DNA from: JANYHF01 sp963732765
Lineage (GTDB): Bacteria; Pseudomonadota; Alphaproteobacteria; Rhizobiales; Hyphomicrobiaceae
DNA length: 64,000 nucleotides
Reading direction: 5' to 3'
NCBI GenBank assembly: GCA_963732765.1
Contig: CAVTAS010000008.1
Coordinates: 965,780-1,029,779 of the forward strand
Positions 55,834 through 64,000 of this stretch are shown in pieces (the stretch's first letter is position 1; the number at the start of each line of letters is the position of its first letter). The position numbers were made by a program, and so were the translations under genes. The notes under the pieces are model-generated. The model was not told where the DNA came from and did not search any database. It saw only the letters and a list, made by a program, of their open reading frames with translations.

Positions 55834-56877
55834 TCAGCTTTCGCCACCCGGCTTGGTCAGGCGCAACAGCAGGTTCGCAGGGTGCAGCGGGCCGCGCGCC
55901 AGTTTGCCGAAGCGGCGCACGACATTGCCGATGGCCTCGGTGTTGGAACTCACGCTGCGCAGCAGGGCTTCGACTTCGGCAAGATCAACGGGCCTTCTGA
56001 AAACCCGGCCCTGGTTGGCGAGCAGTGCGTCTGCGATGGCGTTGAGCCGCCCGAACGCCCGCCGTGTGAGCGGCGGCACCAGCGGATGGCCAGTCACCGC
56101 CCCCGTCAAAGCGGCCAGGGCGCGCAGTTTGTGGGCCTTGATCCTGGCTCGGTCCTTGGTCTTGCGGTGGCGGTCCCAATTGCCGAGCGATCCATGCATC
56201 TGGTTGCCGCCATGGATGCGGTGGCGGGTGACCGCATCTGGGACATAGACCACGCCGTTCCCGGCCGCCGCCGCGATGGCGATCAGATGGTCGAAGTCGA
56301 AGGCGCCGTCGAAGTGCCGGGGCTGGAGGCACGCGCGGCGCACCAGCATGGCGTGAGCGGAGACCGTGTTGCGGGGTAGAAACGGGACGGGATCGCGCCC
56401 GGCGATGGGCGGGCCCACGAACTGAAAAATGTCGGAGCCGAGCAAGGTGCCGGTGTCATCGATGAGCACCGAGCGGCCGTAGGCAAGGTCGGCGCTGCCG
56501 AGCGCGGCGTTCAGGTGTTGAAGCCTGTCTGTCGCCCAAATGTCGTCCTGATCGCAGAAACAGATGAGCGGGGCGTGAGCTTGGTCGAGCAGGAACGTGA
56601 GCGCGCTGCCCTGCCCCGCATTGGCAGCGCCCCGCCAGACCCGAATGCGCGGATCGGCTTGCGTGTGGGCCTCAAGGATCGGCCAAGTGCCGTCGGTGGA
56701 ACCGTCGTCATAGATCAGGAGTTCGAAGGTGCTGAAGGTTTGCGCCAGCACGCTGCGCAGTTGCTCGTCGATGAAGCGAGCGCCATTGAACGTGGGGAGC
56801 AGAATCGAGACCAGCGGCTCCACCGGAGGTGGTGCATCGGGCCGAACTGGCCCCCGATACTCGTGCGCACTCGCCAC
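55834..56877 (-). CDS. Family 2 glycosyltransferase, copy 1
   Basis: A 347-residue GT-A enzyme from the GTG at 56877 (VASAHEYRGPVRPDAPPPVE, initiator read as Met), with GGAG seven bases up. The nucleotide-sugar site starts PLVSILLPTFNGARFIDEQL; LLIYDDGSTDGTWPILEAH carries the DDGSTD, and the metal-binding motif is ICFCDQDDIWATDRLQH. AFDFDHLIAIAAAAGNGVVY and TRHRIHGGNQ follow, as in rhamnosyltransferase-like members. The C-terminal 60 residues (LARGPLHPANLLLRLTKPGG) are identical in copy 2. It probably adds a sugar to a surface polysaccharide. Confidence 0.92.
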   Translation of the reverse strand: MASAHEYRGPVRPDAPPPVEPLVSILLPTFNGARFIDEQLRSVLAQTFSTFELLIYDDGSTDGTWPILEAHTQADPRIRVWRGAANAGQGSALTFLLDQAHAPLICFCDQDDIWATDRLQHLNAALGSADLAYGRSVLIDDTGTLLGSDIFQFVGPPIAGRDPVPFLPRNTVSAHAMLVRRACLQPRHFDGAFDFDHLIAIAAAAGNGVVYVPDAVTRHRIHGGNQMHGSLGNWDRHRKTKDRARIKAHKLRALAALTGAVTGHPLVPPLTRRAFGRLNAIADALLANQGRVFRRPVDLAEVEALLRSVSSNTEAIGNVVRRFGKLARGPLHPANLLLRLTKPGGES

Positions 56878-57059
56878 CCAACACTCCGCTTATCGGTGAA
56901 ATGCAATACCGTACCGTCGAGTTATGCCGTCGAATGGTACGAATGACCCGTTGGTTGACGCGAGGTCTACCTTCTCCTACTGGGAGAAGGTGGCGCCCCG
57001 TGCGCGGAGCCGCAAAAGAAAATGGTGCGCTGGATGAGGGGGTTGGCGGTGCGGTCTGG

Positions 57060-57270
57060 CACGAAAGTGCGCCGAACTCTGGCCAAGCGATGTTTCCTTG
57101 CCGTCGATCTTCTTTACCAGGTGATCGGCTCCCGCGATGGTGCGCCACCGCATTGTGCCGGCGAACGTGGTCGCCAACTCGGCGCGGGCGGCGCGATAGA
57201 CCGCAAGGACTTGCTGGTCGTCGATCAGCTGGCGCGGCTGATCGTTGTCGAGGGTGACAAAGTCCGGCAT
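57060..57270 (-). pseudogene. GSU2403-type nucleotidyltransferase-fold protein, N-terminal fragment
   Basis: From an ATG at 57270 with AAAGGGGAAA upstream: MPDFVTLDNDQPRQLIDDQQ, then AVYRAARAELATTFAGTMRW, RTIAGADHLVKKI and KETSLGQSSAHF. This is the start of GSU2403-family proteins (nucleotidyltransferase fold, usually about 330 residues). After about 70 residues the homology ends in repeat sequence near 56994. It is a stump left between the two glycosyltransferase copies. Confidence 0.68.
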
Positions 57271-57412
57271 GGTTTCCCCTTTCGATGCAGAATGCGCTAT
57301 CGAAAGTGGAGAAACAAGCCGCAGCTGGGCAGAATGGCAGCCGTCTGCTGGTTGCGCTCATTGGTTGCCGCGCGCCGCCACACCGCCTGTTGCAAGACGC
57401 GGCACGCGCGGC

Positions 57413-58456
57413 TCAGCTTTCGCCACCCGGCTTGGTCAGGCGCAACAGCAGGTTCGCAGGGTGCAGCGGGCCGCGCGCCAGTTTCCGGAACCGCCGGATC
57501 ACACGCCGAATGGCGGTCTCGTCCGAACTGATCTGACGCAGCAGGGCTTCGACTTCGCTCGGGTCGAAGCTGGAGTGCATCACTCTTGCATTGCTTTGCA
57601 GCAGGTCCACGGCAATGGCGTGAAGCCTCGCCAGCGCCGGCCGGATCGGTGAGTTTGCCCTGGCGCTGGCGAGCGCGGCCGCCGTCAAAGCCGCTGGGGC
57701 CTGGGCCTTCTTGCGCCGGCTCGAGGCCTTCTCGTGCGAGGGACGGCGCAGTTTCTTCTGGCCCAGCTGGCGGTGCGTCTTGTTGCCATCGTGGATGCGA
57801 TGCAGCGTGAACGACATCTCGACATAAACCACGCCGTTGCGGGCCGAGGCCGCCATCGCGATCAGATGATCGAAGTCGGAGACCTGGTTGAAATGGGCCT
57901 TGGAAACGCAGTCGCGCCTGACCACCATGGCGTGCGCCGATGTGGTGTTGGCGGCCAGGTACTGCACCGGATCGCGTCCGGAATTCGGCGGGCCGGTGTG
58001 GTCGAACAGGTCCGTCGTCATGGCGATACCGGCATTGTAGATCATAGGCGATGTGCCATAGGCCAAGTCGGCAGAGCCGAGACTGCGCACCAGCAGTTCC
58101 AGCTTGTCGGACGCCCAAACGTCGTCGTGATCGCAGAAACTGATCAGTGCACCGCGCGCACGATCGAGCAGGAAGATCAGAGCGCTGCCTTGTCCGGCAT
58201 TTGCCGATCCCCGCCAGGCCCGAATGCGCTGGTCGGCTTGCGCGTGGGCTTCAATGATCGGCCAGGTGCCGTCGGTCGACCCATCGTCATAGATCAGCAG
58301 TTCAAAAATGCTGAAGGTCTGCGCCAGCACGCTACGTAGCTGCTCATCGACAAAGCGGGCGCCATTGAACGTGGGGAGCAGAATCGAGACTAGCGGCTCC
58401 GGCAAACCTGCTGCGTCGGGCCATTCTGTCCCCAGAAACTCTTTCGCGCTTGCCAC
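57413..58456 (-). CDS. Family 2 glycosyltransferase, copy 2
   Basis: Paralogue of the first glycosyltransferase, also 347 residues when started at the GTG at 58456 (VASAKEFLGTEWPDAAGLPE), which aligns with the GTG of copy 1 and has GGAG upstream; the longer open frame to 58588 is not matched in copy 1. PLVSILLPTFNGARFVDEQL, LLIYDDGSTDGTWPIIEAHA and ISFCDHDDVWASDKLEL repeat the catalytic motifs, with DHDD in place of DQDD. SDFDHLIAMAASARNGVVYV and the identical C-terminus follow. It arose by tandem duplication and may have taken on a different sugar. Confidence 0.92.
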   Translation of the reverse strand: MASAKEFLGTEWPDAAGLPEPLVSILLPTFNGARFVDEQLRSVLAQTFSIFELLIYDDGSTDGTWPIIEAHAQADQRIRAWRGSANAGQGSALIFLLDRARGALISFCDHDDVWASDKLELLVRSLGSADLAYGTSPMIYNAGIAMTTDLFDHTGPPNSGRDPVQYLAANTTSAHAMVVRRDCVSKAHFNQVSDFDHLIAMAASARNGVVYVEMSFTLHRIHDGNKTHRQLGQKKLRRPSHEKASSRRKKAQAPAALTAAALASARANSPIRPALARLHAIAVDLLQSNARVMHSSFDPSEVEALLRQISSDETAIRRVIRRFRKLARGPLHPANLLLRLTKPGGES

Positions 58457-58844
58457 CCAACACTCCAACGACAGGTAATATGCCCTCTTGCGCGGCAGCA
58501 CGCGATGAATTGATCTGCTCACGGATGGAATCGGTGGGCTGACCGTGCCAAGCAAAGCCCAATGAGAAGACGGCGCAATGAGAGTCAAGTCTGGATATCC
58601 CGGTCGATGCTATGTTCGCTGGGTAATTACCCCGAAGAAATCGACCGGACGACCGTCAGCATCGGCTCAGAATTGCTCAGAAGTCATTCGAAGTTTGGAG
58701 AGTTGCCATCAACTTGGATACGTCTGACACCATGGTTCGGCCATGGTGAGTGCTGCACCCTGGCAGTCGCACGACTGTGACCAATGCGCAACTTCCGGGG
58801 TTCGATGGGTCCCTGCGCTGGCGTAGCCGGGTATAACCCTGAAA
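58457..58844. other. Divergent promoter region, no gene seen
   Basis: The 388 bp between the glycosyltransferase (-) and ABC exporter (+) have no supported frame. GC content is lower than average, which fits promoters for both. No clear -35/-10 pairs were chosen. Confidence 0.45.
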
Positions 58845-60740
58845 ATGAGTTGGCGGAGGCGGCACGCAGTTCATAAAAACAACAACAGCACTGCCGACGG
58901 GGCTCGGGCGCGCAGGGTGGCTGCCGCACCTTGCAACGTCGCGGGTTCTGCTACCAGCCAAACAACGGAACCTTCCGTGATCGAACTGCCGAAAAAGGCT
59001 GAGTTGACGACCACACTGCAGCTGGTCACCCGGCTGATCCGCGAGCGTTGGCGCGCCTATTGGTTCCAATACAGCCTCGCCATCGGCCTGATGTTCGTCG
59101 TCGCCGGCACCACGGCGGCCAGCGCCTGGATGATGAGCGACGTCATCAACAAGATTTTCGTCGACAAGGACCAGACCTCGGTCTGGTGGATCCCGCTCCT
59201 CATCGTCGTGATTTTCACCGCCAAGGGCCTGTCGGGCTACTACCAGGAAGTGGTGCTGACGCGGGTCGGCAATCGCCTGGTGGCCGACACGCAAAAGCAG
59301 ATGTTCGACCACCTGCTGGCGATGGACGTGCAGTTCTACCAGGACCATCCCTCAAGCGACCTGATCACGCGCATCACCTATGCCGCCGGCTCGGCGCGCG
59401 ACATGCTGAACATGCTGTTCGTCAGCCTGGGGCGCGATCTGCTGACGCTGGTCAGCCTGATCGGCGTCATGGTGTTTCAGGATCCAATGCTGTGCGGCAT
59501 CGCGCTGCTGGTCGGGCCGATCGTGTTCCTGTCGCTGCGCCATCTCACGGCCATGGTCAAGAAGGCCATGACCAGCGAAGTTGCCTCGATGGTCAACATC
59601 GTCGGCGTCATGCGCGAAACCACGCAGGGCATCAAGATCGTCAAATCGTTCCAGCTGGAAGACGGGTTGCGCCGGCAGATGTACGACGCCATCGAAGCCG
59701 TGATGCGCATGAGCAACAAGATCGTCAGCACCCAGGCGCGCGTCAATCCGCTGATCGATACGCTGGGCGGCGTCGCGGTGGCGCTGGTGGTGCTCTATGC
59801 CGGCTGGCGCAATCTGAGCAGCCCCGAGGCGCCCGGACATTTCTTCGCCTTTGTCACCGCCCTCCTGATGGCCTCCGATCCCGCGCGCCGCCTGTCCCGG
59901 CTGCAGCTGTCGCTGGCGACCTCGACCGTCGGCGTGAAGATGATGTACGACCTGCTGGACACGCCCGCCGGCGAGGCCGCTGATACCAAGCAAGCGCCCC
60001 TGGCCGTCGCCAAGGGGGCGATTGTTTTCGACCAGGTCGACTTCGGCTATGGCCCGCGCACGCCGGTCCTGAAGCAGCTCTCGCTCACCGCCGCTCCCGG
60101 CCAGACCACCGCCCTGGTCGGCACCTCCGGCGGCGGCAAGACGACGGTGCTGAACCTGCTGCAGCGCTTCTGGCTGCCGCAAGGCGGCCGCATCCTGATC
60201 GACGGCCAGGACATCGGCACGGTCAACCTCGCCAGCCTGCGCCGCAAGATCACCTACGTCAGCCAGGACGTGTTCCTGTTCGAAGGCACCATCCGCGACA
60301 ACATCCGCTCAGGCAATCCCGAAGCCAGCGACGCCATGATCGAACGCGCCGCCGAACAGGCGCATGCCGCGAGCTTCATCAAAACCCTGTCGCACGGCTA
60401 CGATACCCGGGTCGGCGAGCTCGGCACGCAATTGTCCGGTGGACAACGCCAGCGCATCTCGATGGCGCGCGCCTTCCTGAAGGACGCCCCGATCATCCTG
60501 CTTGACGAGCCCACCTCGGCGTTGGATAGCGAGAGCGAACAGATCATACAACTCGCGATCAAGGACCTGACGCGCGGCAAGACCACGATGGTGATCGCGC
60601 ACCGGCTGGCGACGGTACTGAAGGCGGACGTGATCTGCGTGATCGAGGGCGGCGCGGTGGTGGAGAGCGGGACGCATGCGGAACTGGTGCGGGGCGGCGG
60701 GGTGTATGCGCGGCTGCATGGGCTGCAGTTTGCGGCGTGA
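58845..60740 (+). CDS. ABC exporter, fused membrane and ATPase domains (MsbA-like)
   Basis: Lipid or polysaccharide-related half-transporter of up to 631 residues. The membrane domain at about 65-365 has WFQYSLAIGLMFVVAGTTAA and ALLVGPIVFLSLRHLTAMV. The ATPase shows Walker A ALVGTSGGGKTTVLNLLQRF, the signature TQLSGGQRQRISMARAFL, Walker B APIILLDEPTSALDS and the switch MVIAHRLATVLKADV. Walker A has GGGKT rather than GSGKS, still functional. The family length is about 580-600, so the GTG at 58977 (VIELPKKAELTTTLQLVTRL) is a plausible alternative start to the ATG at 58845. Its place beside glycosyltransferases suggests export of a lipid-linked surface precursor. Confidence 0.9.
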   Translation: MSWRRRHAVHKNNNSTADGARARRVAAAPCNVAGSATSQTTEPSVIELPKKAELTTTLQLVTRLIRERWRAYWFQYSLAIGLMFVVAGTTAASAWMMSDVINKIFVDKDQTSVWWIPLLIVVIFTAKGLSGYYQEVVLTRVGNRLVADTQKQMFDHLLAMDVQFYQDHPSSDLITRITYAAGSARDMLNMLFVSLGRDLLTLVSLIGVMVFQDPMLCGIALLVGPIVFLSLRHLTAMVKKAMTSEVASMVNIVGVMRETTQGIKIVKSFQLEDGLRRQMYDAIEAVMRMSNKIVSTQARVNPLIDTLGGVAVALVVLYAGWRNLSSPEAPGHFFAFVTALLMASDPARRLSRLQLSLATSTVGVKMMYDLLDTPAGEAADTKQAPLAVAKGAIVFDQVDFGYGPRTPVLKQLSLTAAPGQTTALVGTSGGGKTTVLNLLQRFWLPQGGRILIDGQDIGTVNLASLRRKITYVSQDVFLFEGTIRDNIRSGNPEASDAMIERAAEQAHAASFIKTLSHGYDTRVGELGTQLSGGQRQRISMARAFLKDAPIILLDEPTSALDSESEQIIQLAIKDLTRGKTTMVIAHRLATVLKADVICVIEGGAVVESGTHAELVRGGGVYARLHGLQFAA

Positions 60741-60904
60741 GGAATGCTCTTAGCATCATGACAGCCAAGATTGTAACCGGCGCCAGGGGCCGGCCACGGT
60801 CGGAAGTCGACCTTGCGACAACCTGCGTACGCGCCCTCTCAAAGAAGACCTTCCGGAACTGAAGAAAACGACTTCGCCGCTACTTCAAATTCTATCGAAG
60901 GGCG

Positions 60905-62910
60905 CATGAACTGGTTTCGCCGCAGAGTGCAGCAGTAGCAGCACTAAGACGATGATTGTTTTTCGATCCAGATTGGTATCGTGCAACTTATCCGGATGTC
61001 ACTGATTCCGGTGTATGGAACCAGCGATGCACTATTTGTTGTTTGGCTCCGCGGAAGGACGCAATCCTGGCCCCCTCTTCTAAACAGAAGATTACTTGTT
61101 AAAACGATCCGGATGTGGCTGGATCTGGCAAATCCGCTAAATCACTTTGATCGTCGCGGTTTGAAGGACCAGCGTGCAGTTTTCGTGAACGGTCACATGG
61201 AGCTACTGAAAGACTACGGCGAATGCCGATTCGAAAGGCACATTGCCTTGCTGCATTATAAGCCACTCATTTCAGTCGTAATGCCGGTCTACAATCCTAA
61301 AGTGGCGCTGCTCAGTTGAAGCGGTGGAGTTCGGTAGTTAGTCAGTCGTTGAACTGGGAACTGTGTGTGGGGCGGATGATCCCTCGACCAACCCAGAAAT
61401 CGCGATCGTTCTCCAAGAAAGATACTTAGGTCAAGGGGGCGGGAAGTTAAGGTCGTTCATCGGAATTCAAACAGGAAGGCCGCATTCTTTCCGAGGCAAC
61501 CAATTCGGCCTTGAGCCTGGCCGGTGGCGAATTCGTGCATTGTTGGACCATGACGATTTGCTTCATGAAACAGCTCTACGAAGTTGTTGTTGAGATAAAC
61601 GGGTATCCGGAAGCTGACATTATATATTCAGATGAAGACAAGATAGACGAGTGCGGACGGCATTTCGGCGCCTACTATAAGCAGACTTCAGCCCTGAATT
61701 GTTACTGGGCGAAAACATGATAAGTCACCTCGGCGTTTATCGCCGTTCAGCTGGAGTCTCACGAATTGGTGGACTTAAAAGGATGTCCAGTACAAGACTA
61801 CGACCTCGCGCTAAGGGCCAGCGGCCTCACCTCGATCGACAAAATTCGCCATATACCAGCAGTTCTGTACCACTGGCGGCGACCTGCTAACGCGTCAGAG
61901 CTTCGCAAGCTGAACTTGAACGGTGCGTGTGGGCTGGGAGAAACCGCGCCATAGGCGACGTGCTTAAAAGAGATGAACGAAGGCGCAAGAGTAGAGCCGG
62001 CGCCAAAGCACAAATACGTTCTCCCGAATAGCTGGACGAGAAGACTAAGAGCAGCCTACGTATGGATCATTATAAACAACTGGGTCCCGCAACAATATAA
62101 CAACCTTCATATCCGGCGTCAGGGAGCGAACAGATTATCCGCAATGTTGAGATACTTGTTGCAACATTGAATATCAAGACAAGAGGCTTGATCATCTTGC
62201 GTGTAAAGCTGAGAATTCTTCTCAAAATAAGATTCTGCCGGGCGCGTTCCCGCTCACAAGTTCGACTCTGAATGCTATAGCCTTCGTAAAGCTCGTGGCG
62301 ACATTGTTGTCTTTCTTGATTGCAGGACAAAGGTCGTTGATGCCAATTGGTTGACTGAATTGGTCTCCCACGCAATTAGGTCGAAAATTGGGGCCGTTGG
62401 CGCGAAACTGTTGTGGCCAGATCATACTATTCAACATGCTGGAACAGTATTAAGCGTATTCGCGGTATGCGGCATACCTCTCCTGGCGATTGCCCGACCA
62501 ATTTCCTGGATATTTTGGCCAAAACCAGCTCACACGAAATGTGCCCGCAGTCTCCGGCGCCTGTCTTATACACTGGTATGCAGACGAGGCGTAATTGGTT
62601 AAGCCGGAACGATGTCCGAACTGCTACTATGACGTCGATTTGTGCCTCAAGCTCTTGGATAAGGGCTTTCGTAATGTGTGGACGCCCTTCGCGACGGTTG
62701 CGTGGCAATCCAAATCTTTGTTGGATGGCTCCGGTTCCCGCGACTTCCGAAGAAGATCAGTCATGCGAAATGGGTGAACAAATTCTCCCAATGATCCGTA
62801 TTACAATCCTGCAGGCACTCGACGGGAATGGCTTCGAACACGGCGCTATTTCGAGGCGTGCCAAACCCTGGGCGGCAATGCTCGTTCAAGATGATGCCTG
62901 TCTTTGATAC
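60905..62910 (+). pseudogene. Family 2 glycosyltransferase, multiply frameshifted
   Basis: Homology to large glycosyltransferases runs in order but in changing frames: WYRATYPDVTDSGVW and HYLLFGSAEGRNPGP-like repeats (the DPDWYxxxYPDV motif common ahead of such enzymes), PLISVVMPVYNPKVA, LASGEFVALLDHDDLLHE (broken), EADIIYSDEDKIDECGRHFG, MISHLGVYRRS, HIPAVLYHWRRPA, DANWLTELVSHAIRSKIGAV, AKLLWPDHTIQHAGTVL, YYDVDLCLKLLDKGFRNVW and EWLRTRRYFEACQTLGGNAR. Ten or more indels would be needed. It is either a decayed gene or poor sequence at a contig end. Confidence 0.72.
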
Positions 62911-63309
62911 GGATTCGCTCTGCGATGTCGGCCTTGATCTGTCGTTGACCAGTCGGACGCTGGCGCCCTGGGAAGAAGCGCTAGATCATACGGCTTGACG
63001 AGCCGCAGCGGCTTTGGATAGTGAAAGTGGGCATCCCATTCCGGCGCTCCTGAGGAGACGAAGGACAAGGACCAACGGACGCAGCTTGCTCGCTGGTCAG
63101 CATGGTGGGCGGGTCTGAACTAGTGGCCGAAGTGCTTGTCGCAAGCTCCAGTTGGAGAAACGTTGTGGCTTGGTCTTGCGCTTCGTGTTGCGTGAACGCA
63201 ATAGAGTGTGCTGCCTCGACAATCGCAAGCAACGACACTGTGCTATTCGGCCGCACATCGGTGAACAGGGATGGCTACGCATGAGCGAGAGTTCGCGCCA
63301 ACTTTCGGA
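62911..63309. other. Gene-free stretch between two broken polysaccharide genes
   Basis: I see no supported gene. Open frames on both strands lack motifs. It may hold the start of the epimerase and further broken sequence. Confidence 0.45.
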
Positions 63310-63312
63310 GGA

Positions 63313-64000
63313 ATAGCCATCTGAAGACGTTGATTCTGGGTGCGGACTCGTTGGTCGACAAGCTCACCACTTCACTGGCGCGCACAAGGCACAAAGTTAC
63401 GATAGCAGGGCGATCCCCATCGGCTGACATCGGCGAAGAACTGATGGATCGTGTTTCAGTACCGGCAAGCCGAAATCAACGACACCGATCTGGATGCGCT
63501 GATCGGTAAATTTGACGTGGTCCACCACTATGCGTGGTATCAACAATTCCCGAGACAGCCAACGCAGACCCCATTGCCGATCTCTCAATTCCAACGTACG
63601 CGGCACGTTGCGCTTGCTTGAGGCCATGCGGCGGCGGGGACGTCGGCATGTTCCTATTTTCCTCATCCGAAAGAGTCTATGGTCCTCTGCAGCTCTCCTC
63701 ATCAGAGGATCACCCGCTGAACCCAATATCTGCCTACGGGATTTCAAACTGGCGGCCGAAAAATATCTGGGATTATATCGATCCGCGTTCGGCCTCGACT
63801 GCCGTATTGCAGAATTATCAATAGCTGGAGCCAGTCAATCCGTTAAACGAAACCAAGGTCCCGGCCAAGCATATTCACGCATCGGGCGCGGCTGGGGCAG
63901 CCAATTTCCATCTGGGGCAACGGCGAGGTCGTGCGCGACTACCTGCACGTTTCCGATACAGCCGCCGGACTATGCGAGTTGGCGAACGCACCACCCGAAA
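63313..64000 (+). pseudogene. NAD-dependent epimerase/dehydratase, frameshifted and cut by the window edge
   Basis: Sugar-nucleotide epimerase family. The Rossmann start is LKTLILGADSLVDKLTTSLA (usual form GADGFVG), then TRHKVTIAGRS, INDTDLDALIGKFDVV, STIPETANADPIADLS, RGTLRLLEAMRRRG, the substrate region VYGPLQ, and HPLNPISAYGISKLAAEKY-like sequence containing the YxxxK pair read as ISAYGISNWRPKNI in one frame and KLAAEKYLGLYRSAFGLDCR in another. It ends at GNGEVVRDYLHVSDTAAGLC at the window edge. At least four frame changes occur. It would make a UDP-sugar for the polysaccharide locus. Confidence 0.75.

Larger units (their letters stand above)
55720..58465. repeat. Tandem duplication, 1579-bp offset
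   Basis: Sequence from 55720 (3' flank and end of the first glycosyltransferase) recurs at 57299 at a constant offset of 1579 bp through to the GTG starts at 56877 and 58456. The first 190 bp of each copy are nearly identical; the middle of the genes has diverged. Each copy is about 1.16 kb, separated by about 410 bp. Confidence 0.85.

Noticed and set aside
62981..63256. A minus-strand frame of 91 codons
   Set aside because: Low-complexity Ser/Thr-rich product with no motif in a region already full of broken frames.

Overview
The window is high-GC DNA that reads as an alphaproteobacterial chromosome. The markers are a PopZ-like DUF2497 protein directly upstream of valS, an NlpD/DipM-like LysM protein, HemF, IlvD, a SoeABC-type sulfite-oxidising operon and many 'CGTCATCCCGG' palindromic repeats. 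I cannot fix the order with confidence; Rhodospirillales or Hyphomicrobiales are possible. No rRNA, tRNA or CRISPR array was found.

Layout. (1) 1-8.3 kb: a sugar-type ABC permease running off the left edge, a divergent LacI-type regulator, and a co-oriented minus-strand catabolic cluster (amidohydrolase, SDR, xylose-isomerase-like protein, aldehyde dehydrogenase, two cupins). The cluster ends in a cupin fused to a stump of adenine deaminase next to an IS481 transposase remnant. (2) 8.4-10.6 kb: a YadA-like trimeric autotransporter and a small secreted protein. (3) 10.8-13.9 kb: dgoK-dgoA for 2-dehydro-3-deoxygalactonate breakdown, then rimO. (4) 14.5-19.3 kb: an alpha/beta hydrolase, a secreted amidohydrolase and a degenerate-LytM lipoprotein. 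(5) 19.7-37 kb: housekeeping and envelope genes (popZ-like, valS, a DUF1499 protein, a DUF2939 protein, M48 peptidase plus YjgN-like pair, ilvD, a YcaQ-like glycosylase, a toxin-antitoxin pair, an ABC exporter, hemF). (6) 37-43 kb: a phytanoyl-CoA dioxygenase-like gene, then a Slam (surface lipoprotein assembly modifier) gene with two paralogous TbpB-like lipoprotein genes, one split by ISL3-derived DNA. (7) 43.5-48 kb: soeABC. (8) 48-54.7 kb: EamA transporter, DnaJ/TerB protein, HpcH aldolase, GMC oxidoreductase, RpiR regulator, iolG. (9) 54.7-64 kb: repeat-rich DNA, a duplicated glycosyltransferase gene, a second ABC exporter, then a badly broken glycosyltransferase and an epimerase running off the right edge, as in a surface-polysaccharide island.

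A theme runs through the window: single-base indels come in tight clusters inside conserved genes (a hidden pair in the isomerase, pairs in rimO and slam, three in valS, three in soeA, one in the dioxygenase), with long clean stretches between. In most clusters the indels cancel so the frame is restored. In essential genes such as valS this points to local sequence error rather than gene death. The lipoprotein genes and the right-hand 3 kb are so broken that real decay is also possible.

The most interesting biology is the cell-surface content: the Slam/lipoprotein locus, the trimeric autotransporter with its regular 14-residue stalk, and the polysaccharide island.
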